Shown here piece after piece: positions 54,513 through 64,000 of a DNA stretch of 64,000 bases. Positions within the stretch are counted from its first letter, which is position 1; every line of letters begins with the position of its first letter. The translations under genes were made by a program, and so were the position numbers. This DNA comes from Gemmobacter fulvus (GTDB lineage: Bacteria > Pseudomonadota > Alphaproteobacteria > Rhodobacterales > Rhodobacteraceae): positions 1,178,001-1,242,000 of the forward strand of contig NZ_CP076361.1 in the NCBI RefSeq assembly GCF_018798885.1. Reading direction: 5' to 3'. The notes beneath the pieces were generated by a model that was given only the letters and a program-made list of their open reading frames with translations, was not told the origin of the DNA and made no database searches.

Positions 54513-55187
54513 TCACCAGGGAATCGCCTTGCCAGCCCAATCATAGAAGCCACCGCTCTGCGCCGGGGTCAGCCCGTCCAGAACCGCGATCAGATGCGCC
54601 GCCGCCACCGCCGGGGCAACCGTGGCATGGCCGGATTGGTAGTCCGCCGTAAAGGCGGTGGCCACTGTGCCGGGGTGCAGGGCGGCAATCACGGCGCGGG
54701 GATGGCTGCGCGCCAGCTCAATTGCCGCCGTGTGCAGCATCTGGTTCAGCGCCGCCTTTGCCGCCCGATAGCCATACCAGCCGCCCAGATGGTTGTCGCC
54801 GATAGATCCGACCCGCGCCGACAAGGCCGCAAAGCGGCAGTCGGCATCGCGCGGCATCAGATGGCGCGCATGTTTCAGCACCAGCAACGGCCCGATGGCG
54901 TTCAGTGCGAATTGCGCGGCCAGCGCCGCCGGATCCACGGCGCGCAGGGTCTTTTCGGGCCGCCAGGCCGCCTGCCCCGGACGTGTGATCTGCAACGCGC
55001 CGGTCGCCACGAAGATCCGGTCAAAGGCCCCCTCAAGCCCGGCCATATGCGCCGCAATGCTGGTTTCGTCGGTGAGGTCCAGCCCGTTGACGCTGCGCGA
55101 CAGGCCCACCACCTCGCCCCGCCCGGCCAATGCCGCACAAAGCGCCGCCCCGATACCGCCGCTGGCCCCGATCACCAATGCCCGCAT
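54513..55187 (-). CDS. Short-chain dehydrogenase/reductase, unknown substrate
   Basis: 224 residues from the ATG at 55187 (MRALVIGASGGIGAALCAAL), with AGGAGG upstream. The NAD(P) motif is GASGGIG and the active-site motif is YRAAK (residues about 147-151). The C-terminal FYDWAGKAIPW is characteristic of the CsgA/Sniffer-like group. Substrate not known. Divergent from the leu leader. Confidence 0.9.
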   Translation of the reverse strand: MRALVIGASGGIGAALCAALAGRGEVVGLSRSVNGLDLTDETSIAAHMAGLEGAFDRIFVATGALQITRPGQAAWRPEKTLRAVDPAALAAQFALNAIGPLLVLKHARHLMPRDADCRFAALSARVGSIGDNHLGGWYGYRAAKAALNQMLHTAAIELARSHPRAVIAALHPGTVATAFTADYQSGHATVAPAVAAAHLIAVLDGLTPAQSGGFYDWAGKAIPW

Positions 55188-55297
55188 ATGCCCCTCCTGT
55201 TTGCGATCATCTAGGGCGCGGGGTGCCGATTGCCAAACCGCATCCCGCCGCATTTTTGCGCTTTTCTTTTCCCTCCCGGTTCTTATAGTTTGCCCCC

Positions 55298-55384
55298 ATG
55301 AACACGGGTCATCATATCGCCACGACTGCGCGCCGCCTGCGTGCCTCGGCCACCCGTGGTCTGCTTCTCCTTAGCTGCCTCTGA
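55298..55384 (+). CDS. leuL: leuA leader peptide
   Basis: 28 codons, ATG at 55298 to TGA at 55384, encoding a peptide with four leucines in a row (RGLLLLSCL at its end). It lies 76 bases before leuA. A TATAGT box at 55284-55289 would start transcription within a few bases of the ATG, and no ribosome-binding site is present, so the leader may be translated as a leaderless message. The stop is inside the first arm of a hairpin at 55379-55412. Confidence 0.85.
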   Translation: MNTGHHIATTARRLRASATRGLLLLSCL

Positions 55385-55412
55385 GCGTGCCCTCGGGTGC
55401 GACCGCTCGGAG
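55379..55412 (+). promoter_or_regulatory. Attenuator-like hairpin overlapping the leader-peptide stop
   Basis: CTCTGAGCG (55379-55387) pairs with CGCTCGGAG (55404-55412) with one G-T pair. A ribosome stalled at the leucine run would not cover it, while one reaching the stop would. No T run follows, so whether control is by termination or by sequestration of the leuA start is open. Confidence 0.55.
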
Positions 55413-55460
55413 GTGACCAGCGCCCAAGGATGATGCAAAAGATCTAAGGAATTCAGAGAC

Positions 55461-57038
<1,578 letters not shown>

Positions 57039-57084
57039 CCGCCCTGCGGCGGGGCTCGCCCCACCTGCAAAGCGGTTTGGAATG

Positions 57085-57107
57085 TGGGGGCCTTCGGGCC
57101 CCCATTT
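57085..57107 (+). terminator. Terminator of leuA
   Basis: TGGGGGCC and GGCCCCCA form a perfect eight-pair stem round a TTCG tetraloop, followed by TTT. Confidence 0.88.
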
Positions 57108-58417
<1,310 letters not shown>

Positions 58418-58452
58418 TCCCGGACGCAACCCAGATCGTGTGAGGCCCGCCC

Positions 58453-59391
58453 GTGGCAAGCAACCGGACATCGCCGGAGGATTTTGCCCGCCCGATCAGG
58501 CGTATTCTGATCGGGCTTCTGGTTGTGCTGTTGCTGGCGGTGTTCCTGCTGTGGCGGATCGACAGCCCGCGCGTGGAACGCTTTCGCACCGCTTTGGTGG
58601 ATCGGGTTGTGCCCAGTTTTGACTGGGTGATGCTGCCGGTGACCAAGGCCGCCGATATGGCCAAGGGCTTTCAGTCCTACACCAAACTTTATGAACAGAA
58701 TCAGGATCTGCGGCAGGAGTTGCAGCAGATGCGGGTGTGGAAAGAGGCCGCGCTGCGGCTGGAACAGCAGAACGCCCGGCTGCTCGACCTCAATCAGGTG
58801 CGGCTTGACCCCAAGCTGACCCATATCACAGGCGTCGTGCTGGCCGACAGCGGCAGCCCGTTCCGGCAATCGGTGCTGCTGAATGTGGGCGCGCGCGATG
58901 GTGTGCGCGATGGCTGGGCCGCGATGGATGGCATCGGGCTGGTCGGGCGGATTTCGGGGGTTGGCAAACGCACGGCGCGGGTGATCCTGCTGACCGACAG
59001 CAATTCGCGCATTCCGGTTGTGGCGCAGCCCTCGGGGCAGAAGGCGATGCTGTCGGGGGACAATTCGCCGCTGCCGCCGCTGGATTATCTGGAAAAGGAT
59101 GATCTGGTGCGCCCCGGCGATCAGGTGGTCACGTCGGGCGATGGCGGCGTGTTCCCGGCGGGGCTGCTGGTCGGCACAGTGGCGCAGGGCACAGACCGGC
59201 GTCTGCGCGTGTTGCTGGCGGCAGATTACGAGCGGCTGGAGTTTCTGCGCGTGTTGCGCAGCCATGATCTGGAACCGCTGACCGATCCGGGCGGCCTTGT
59301 CACCCCGCCCGTCGCGCGCGAGGTGATCGGCCCCCTGCCCCCCGCCGAAGCCGAGGTGGACGCCGAAACCGTCGAGGGCAGCAATGGTTGA
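58453..59391 (+). CDS. mreC: MreC, rod-shape envelope protein
   Basis: Bitopic periplasmic protein of the elongasome. A GTG start gives 312 residues with one membrane helix (about 16-34), a coiled coil (about 75-115) and the two-barrel domain. Overlaps mreD by eight bases, typical of this operon. Confidence 0.95.
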   Translation: MASNRTSPEDFARPIRRILIGLLVVLLLAVFLLWRIDSPRVERFRTALVDRVVPSFDWVMLPVTKAADMAKGFQSYTKLYEQNQDLRQELQQMRVWKEAALRLEQQNARLLDLNQVRLDPKLTHITGVVLADSGSPFRQSVLLNVGARDGVRDGWAAMDGIGLVGRISGVGKRTARVILLTDSNSRIPVVAQPSGQKAMLSGDNSPLPPLDYLEKDDLVRPGDQVVTSGDGGVFPAGLLVGTVAQGTDRRLRVLLAADYERLEFLRVLRSHDLEPLTDPGGLVTPPVAREVIGPLPPAEAEVDAETVEGSNG

Positions 59392-59923
59392 TCCGCTGCG
59401 CCGTGACGTTCTGGTCCATCGCAGCATCTTCGTCGGCGTGGCGCTTGCCCTGATCTTTCTGCGGCTGCTGCCGATGGGCAGTGCGGCGGGCAGCCTGCCG
59501 GGGCCGGACATCCTGCTGTGCCTGATCCTCGCCTGGGTGCAGCGCCGCCCCGATTACCTGCCCGCCCTGCTGATTGCCGCCGTCGTGCTGCTGGAAGACC
59601 TGCTGCTGATGCGTCCGCCGGGCCTGTGGACCGCCCTTGTGGTGCTGGGAACCGAGATCCTGCGGTCGCGCATCGCACTGACCCGTGAATTGAGTTTTGC
59701 GGTGGAATGGCTATTCATGGCGGTGCTGATGATGGCATTGTTTCTGGGCTACCGCATGGCCTTTGCAATCACCTTTCTGCCGCAGACCAGCTTTGGCTAT
59801 GCCATGACGCAGGTCGTGGCCTCGATCCTTGTCTATCCGGGGGTTGTCTGGCTGTCGCACCTCACGCTCGGCGTGCACAAGCCCGGCATGGGCGAAGTGG
59901 ACGATAAGGGAAGACGACTATGA
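59384..59923 (+). CDS. mreD: MreD, rod-shape membrane protein
   Basis: 179 residues with five hydrophobic helices. Low sequence conservation but gene order (mreC-mreD-mrdA) settles the call. Overlaps both neighbours (ATGA with mrdA). Confidence 0.9.
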   Translation: MVDPLRRDVLVHRSIFVGVALALIFLRLLPMGSAAGSLPGPDILLCLILAWVQRRPDYLPALLIAAVVLLEDLLLMRPPGLWTALVVLGTEILRSRIALTRELSFAVEWLFMAVLMMALFLGYRMAFAITFLPQTSFGYAMTQVVASILVYPGVVWLSHLTLGVHKPGMGEVDDKGRRL

Positions 59924-61863
59924 GACGCACCGCCCGCGATACCGAAGAAAGCGCCCGGATGATCCGCAGGCGGGCGTTTCTGCTGGGCGGCGCAATGTCG
60001 GCCTTTGTCGCCGTTCTGGGCGCGCGGATGCGGTATCTTCAGGTCGATCAGGCCGATGAATTCCGCCTGTTGGCCGAAGAAAACCGCATCAACATCCGGC
60101 TGATCCCGCCGGCACGCGGCCTGATCCAGGATCGCAATGGCAAGCTGATCGCGGGCAACGAACAGAATTACCGCGTGGTCATCACGCGCGAGGATGCGGG
60201 CGATGTGGATCTGGTGATGCAGCGGCTGGCGCAGATCGTGCCGCTGTCGCCGGAGGACATCGAAAAGACGCTGCAAGAGGTGGAGCGACGCTCGCCCTTC
60301 GTGCCGATCACCGTGGCCGACCGGCTGAGCTGGGAAGATTTCTCCAAGATCGCGCTCAACGCCCCGTCGCTGCCCGGTGTGACGCCCGAAGTGGGGCTGA
60401 GCCGCGCCTATCCGCTGGACAGCGATTTTGCGCATATCGTGGGTTATGTCGGCCCGGTGTCGGAAAAGGATCTGGAAGGGCTGGAGAACCCGGACCCGGT
60501 GTTGCAGATCCCGAAATTCCAGATCGGCAAGATCGGCGTGGAACGCTGGACCGAGGACAAGCTGCGCGGCAAGGCCGGGCAGAAGCGCATCGAGGTGAAC
60601 TCGGTCGGGCGCGTGATGCGCGAGCTGGAGCGGCAGGAAGGTGTGCCGGGCGCCGACCTGCGGCTGACCATCGACGCCGATATCCAGAATTTCGTGCAGG
60701 TGCGGCTGGGCGATGAAAGTGCGGCCGTGGTCGCCATGGATGTCGAAAGCGGCGATATTCTCGCCATCGCCTCGGCCCCGTCCTTTGATCCGAACCTGTT
60801 CGTGCGCGGCATCAGTCAGGCGGATTATTCGACACTGACCGAAAACGACCACCGGCCCCTGGCCAACAAATGCGTGCAGGGGGCCTATCCGCCGGGGTCG
60901 ACCTTCAAGATGGTCACGGCGCTGGCCGCCTTGCAGGCGGGCGTGATCAATTCCGGCACCGGCGTCTATTGCCCCGGCCATTACGAAATGGGCGGGCGGC
61001 GGTTCCACTGCTGGAAACGCGGCGGGCATGGCACTGTCTCGCTCAATTCCGCCCTGGCCGAAAGCTGCGACGTGTATTTCTATGACATTGCGCAGCGGGT
61101 GGGCATCGACAAGATTGCCGAGATGGGCCGCCATCTCGGGCTCGGGATGCGCCACGATCTGCCGATGTCGGCCATCACCGAAGGCGTGATGCCCGACAAG
61201 GCCTGGAAACAGCAACGTTATGGTCAGGAATGGCGCATCGGCGATACGATCAACGCCTCGATCGGGCAGGGCTATGTGCTGACCTCGCCGCTGCAGCTCG
61301 CGGTAATGACAGCGCGGCTGGCAAGCGGGCGGGCAGTCGTGCCGCGCCTTCTGCACATGATTGACAACGAACCCCTGCCGCTGGCCGAACAACCCGTGCT
61401 GCCGGTGGATCCCGCCTATCTGGAGGCGGCCCGGCGCGGCATGTTCGAGGTGATGAACGGCCAGCGGGGCACCGCGAAATCGTCGCGCATCGCCGACGAT
61501 TCGATGCTGATGGCGGGCAAGACCGGCACGGCGCAGGTGCGCAACATCAGTGCCGCGGAACGCGCCTCGGGGGTGGTGTCGAACGATCAATTGCCATGGG
61601 AGCGGCGCGACCACGCGCTGTTCGTCTGTTTCGCCCCCTATGACCGGCCCAAGGTTGCGGTCTCGGTGGTGGTGGAACATGGCGGCGGCGGCTCGACCGT
61701 GGCCGCGCCGATTGCGCGCGACGTGCTGCTGCGCTGCCTGACCGGGGGCATTCCGCCGCTGACCGCCTATCCTTCAGCCCAGCGGGGCCGGATCGAGACG
61801 CAGTTCAAGGAAATGAAACTGCGCGACACCGGCGTGGCAGCCCCCGCGAAATCGCGGGCCTGA
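59920..61863 (+). CDS. mrdA: PBP2, elongation-specific transpeptidase
   Basis: Cross-links peptidoglycan in lateral growth. The 647 residues have one N-terminal membrane helix (about residues 20-36) and a pedestal domain. The transpeptidase domain carries the SxxK serine in PPGSTFKMVTAL, an SCD-type motif in ALAESCDVYFYD and KTGTAQ near the C-terminus. Confidence 0.97.
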   Translation: MRRTARDTEESARMIRRRAFLLGGAMSAFVAVLGARMRYLQVDQADEFRLLAEENRINIRLIPPARGLIQDRNGKLIAGNEQNYRVVITREDAGDVDLVMQRLAQIVPLSPEDIEKTLQEVERRSPFVPITVADRLSWEDFSKIALNAPSLPGVTPEVGLSRAYPLDSDFAHIVGYVGPVSEKDLEGLENPDPVLQIPKFQIGKIGVERWTEDKLRGKAGQKRIEVNSVGRVMRELERQEGVPGADLRLTIDADIQNFVQVRLGDESAAVVAMDVESGDILAIASAPSFDPNLFVRGISQADYSTLTENDHRPLANKCVQGAYPPGSTFKMVTALAALQAGVINSGTGVYCPGHYEMGGRRFHCWKRGGHGTVSLNSALAESCDVYFYDIAQRVGIDKIAEMGRHLGLGMRHDLPMSAITEGVMPDKAWKQQRYGQEWRIGDTINASIGQGYVLTSPLQLAVMTARLASGRAVVPRLLHMIDNEPLPLAEQPVLPVDPAYLEAARRGMFEVMNGQRGTAKSSRIADDSMLMAGKTGTAQVRNISAAERASGVVSNDQLPWERRDHALFVCFAPYDRPKVAVSVVVEHGGGGSTVAAPIARDVLLRCLTGGIPPLTAYPSAQRGRIETQFKEMKLRDTGVAAPAKSRA

Positions 61864-61875
61864 GGAGCGGCGGGC

Positions 61876-63015
61876 ATGAGCTTTCTGGAATACCGCATCA
61901 AGACGGCGCCCACCGGGCTGCGCAAGGTGCTGCACCTGAACTGGCCGCTGATCCTGCTGATCACCGCCGTGGCGGCGGTCGGCTGGCTGATGCTCTATTC
62001 CGTCGCGGGCGGCCGGATGGAGGTCTGGGCCGAACCGCAGATGAAACGCTTCGGCGTCGGCTTCGTCCTGATGCTGATCGTGGCCTTCACCCCGATCTGG
62101 CTCTGGCGCAACCTGTCGGCGCTGGCCTATCTCACCTCGATCATATTGCTGCTGGTAGTCGAATTTTTCGGCACTGTCGGCATGGGCGCACAGCGCTGGA
62201 TCGAGCTGGGCCCGGTGGTGATCCAGCCCTCCGAAATGATGAAATTCACGCTCGTGATGGTTCTGGCCGCCTATTATGACTGGCTGGACCCGAAAAAGAC
62301 CTCGCGCCCGATGTGGGTGCTGCTGCCGGTGGTGCTGATCGTGCTGCCCACCATTCTGGTGCTGATGCAGCCCAACCTCGGCACCTCGCTGATGCTGCTG
62401 ATGGCCGGGGCTGCGGTGATGTTCTGCGCGGGCGTCAGCTGGTGGTATTTCATCGGCGTCGCCATGCTGGCGGGTGGCGCGGTGGCCGGGGTGTTCCTGT
62501 CGCGCGGCACGCCATGGCAGTTCCTGCATGATTACCAGTATCGCCGCATCGACACCTTTCTGGATCCGACCGCCGATCCGCTGGGCGCGGGCTACAACAT
62601 CATTCAGGCCAAGATCGCGCTGGGGTCGGGCGGCTGGGCGGGCAAGGGCTTCATGCAGGGCACGCAAAGCCGCCTGAACTTCCTGCCCGAAAAACACACC
62701 GACTTCATCTTCACCACGCTGGCCGAGGAATTCGGCTTTGTCGGGGCGTTTTCGTTGCTGTCGCTTTATGGCCTGATCATCGCCTTTTGCGTGATCTCCG
62801 CGTTGCAGAACCGCGACCGCTTTTCGCAGCTTCTGATCCTTGGCGTGGCAGCGAACCTGTTCTTCTACATCGCGGTGAACCTGTCGATGGTGATGGGCAT
62901 GGCCCCGGTGGTGGGGGTGCCGCTGCCCTTGCTGTCTTATGGCGGCTCCGCCATGCTAGTGCTGCTGGTGGGATTCGGGCTGGTGCAAAGCGCCCATGTC
63001 CATCGGCCCCGCTGA
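61876..63015 (+). CDS. rodA: RodA, SEDS glycosyltransferase
   Basis: Polymerises glycan strands with PBP2. The 379 residues have about ten helices. The SEDS signature is visible in the EKHTDFIFTTLAEEFGFVGA segment, and the GMAPVVGVPLPLLSYGGSAML segment near the C-terminus is characteristic. Last gene of the rod-shape operon. Confidence 0.97.
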   Translation: MSFLEYRIKTAPTGLRKVLHLNWPLILLITAVAAVGWLMLYSVAGGRMEVWAEPQMKRFGVGFVLMLIVAFTPIWLWRNLSALAYLTSIILLLVVEFFGTVGMGAQRWIELGPVVIQPSEMMKFTLVMVLAAYYDWLDPKKTSRPMWVLLPVVLIVLPTILVLMQPNLGTSLMLLMAGAAVMFCAGVSWWYFIGVAMLAGGAVAGVFLSRGTPWQFLHDYQYRRIDTFLDPTADPLGAGYNIIQAKIALGSGGWAGKGFMQGTQSRLNFLPEKHTDFIFTTLAEEFGFVGAFSLLSLYGLIIAFCVISALQNRDRFSQLLILGVAANLFFYIAVNLSMVMGMAPVVGVPLPLLSYGGSAMLVLLVGFGLVQSAHVHRPR

Positions 63016-63055
63016 GCGTGCGGGCAGATTTCAGGGCATTGGATCAGGGTAAGGC

Positions 63056-63982
63056 ATGACAGTGATTTTGTTCGCGGCGGGTGATGCGCTCTGGCCGGAA
63101 TATGAGGGGCCGTTGCGCAGGGCGCTGGAACAGGCGGGCATCACGGCAGATCTGGTCTGCACGGCGGCGCCTGAGGATGTGGATTACATCATCTATGCGC
63201 CGGGCAGCCCCTTGCAGGATTTTACCCCCTATACAAGCTGCCGCGCGGTGCTGAACCTCTGGGCCGGGGTTGAGCGGATCGTCGGCAATGCCACCCTGAC
63301 CCAGCCGCTGTGCCGCATGGTGGATCCGGGGCTGACCGAAGGCATGGTGGAATATGTGGTGGGCCATGTGCTGCGCCATCATCTGGGCATGGACCGTTAC
63401 ATCCTGCGTGCGAAAGGCTGGCAGCAGATCGTGCCGCCGCTGGCGCGTGAACGCCGGGTGTTGGTGCTGGGGCTGGGCGAACTGGGACTGGCCTGCGCCC
63501 GCGCACTGGCGGCGCTGAACTTCGATGTGCAGGGCTGGAGCCGGACGGAAAAGCCGGGGCTCGACATTCCGGCCCACCATGGCGCGGCAGGGCTGGAGAC
63601 GGCGCTGCGCCGGGCCGAGATCGTGGTCACGCTGCTGCCCCGCACCGCCGAAACCGAAAACCTTCTGGATGCAGAGCGGCTGTCCTGGCTGCCTGCGGGG
63701 GCTGTGATCATCAATCCGGGGCGTGGGGCGCTGATTGACGATACCGCCCTTCTGGCGGCGCTGGATGCGGGGCGTCTGGCCCATGCGACGCTGGATGTGT
63801 TCCGGGTGGAGCCGCTGCCCGAGGATCACCCGTTCCGCAGCCATCCGCGCGTGACGGTGACGCCGCATATCGCCGCCGACACCCGGGCCTCTTCGGCTGC
63901 GCGGGTGGTGGCCGACAACATCCGCCGCGATCTGGCCCGCCTGCCATTGCTGCATGTGGTGGACCGGCAGCGCGGCTATTGA
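63056..63982 (+). CDS. D-2-hydroxyacid dehydrogenase (GhrA-like)
   Basis: 308 residues. The NAD(P) motif is VLVLGLGELGLACARAL. The catalytic residues are visible in INPGRGALIDD (Arg) and PHIAAD (His). Length and sequence match glyoxylate/hydroxypyruvate reductase A. It follows rodA by 40 bases. The gene is complete; its stop is 18 bases from the window end. Confidence 0.92.
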   Translation: MTVILFAAGDALWPEYEGPLRRALEQAGITADLVCTAAPEDVDYIIYAPGSPLQDFTPYTSCRAVLNLWAGVERIVGNATLTQPLCRMVDPGLTEGMVEYVVGHVLRHHLGMDRYILRAKGWQQIVPPLARERRVLVLGLGELGLACARALAALNFDVQGWSRTEKPGLDIPAHHGAAGLETALRRAEIVVTLLPRTAETENLLDAERLSWLPAGAVIINPGRGALIDDTALLAALDAGRLAHATLDVFRVEPLPEDHPFRSHPRVTVTPHIAADTRASSAARVVADNIRRDLARLPLLHVVDRQRGY

Positions 63983-64000
63983 TCCCCGCTTGACCTTGCA

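Overview
The window is a contiguous piece of chromosome from an alphaproteobacterium, most likely a member of the Rhodobacterales (Rhodobacter/Gemmobacter-like). The case rests on several points. Base composition is high in GC and coding is dense. The gene content and protein sequences are typical of the order: alphaproteobacterial Tol-Pal, a Pcs-type phosphatidylcholine synthase, a DUF1127 protein, a leader peptide before leuA, and a YcjX/TIGR01620 pair. Short GATATTTGG...GATGAA-type intergenic repeats, familiar from this order, also occur. I see no rRNA, tRNA, insertion sequence, prophage or CRISPR array; this is core chromosome with a few accessory genes.

Layout. Positions 0-10 kb (minus strand) hold a long envelope operon: an unknown gene, ybgC, tolQ, tolR, tolA, an extra exported copy of the TolA C-terminal domain, tolB, pal, cpoB, tilS and ftsH. 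At 10.2-10.7 kb is a gene-poor stretch with an inverted pair of repeats. Next come ruvCAB (10.7-13 kb), a DUF1127 gene with its own terminator, prmA with an internally duplicated N-terminal domain, msrA, an MFS transporter and priA (to 19.6 kb). From 19.7 to 30 kb are talC, an asparaginase, DUF484-xerC, pcs, a DMT transporter, ogt, ileS, an FAD monooxygenase and a truncated haemoglobin.

From 30 to 35 kb a minus-strand group encodes three envelope proteins (YcjX, TIGR01620, DUF2339). The glycine-cleavage operon gcvT-gcvH-gcvP (35-40 kb) is preceded by a tandem glycine riboswitch. Then follow a MATE exporter, gltX, a zincin peptidase, a Tat-exported metallo-beta-lactamase-fold protein, WrbA, a PfkB kinase, an esterase, a YnfA protein and nadE. 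A secreted 18-repeat MORN protein (49-50.4 kb) is followed by an H-NOX/hybrid histidine kinase pair (50.4-52.3 kb) that looks like a gas-sensing two-component system. KamA-family, PCu(A)C and SDR genes lead to leuA with its leader peptide. The window ends with the complete rod-shape operon mreB-mreC-mreD-mrdA-rodA and a hydroxyacid dehydrogenase.

The items I would look at first are the stand-alone TolA domain between tolA and tolB, the duplicated N-terminal module of PrmA, the inverted repeat pair near 10.3-10.6 kb, the apparently leaderless leuA leader peptide, and the two-residue-class alternation in the MORN array. Start codons were chosen by ribosome-binding sites, signal peptides and family N-termini; several are GTG or TTG.
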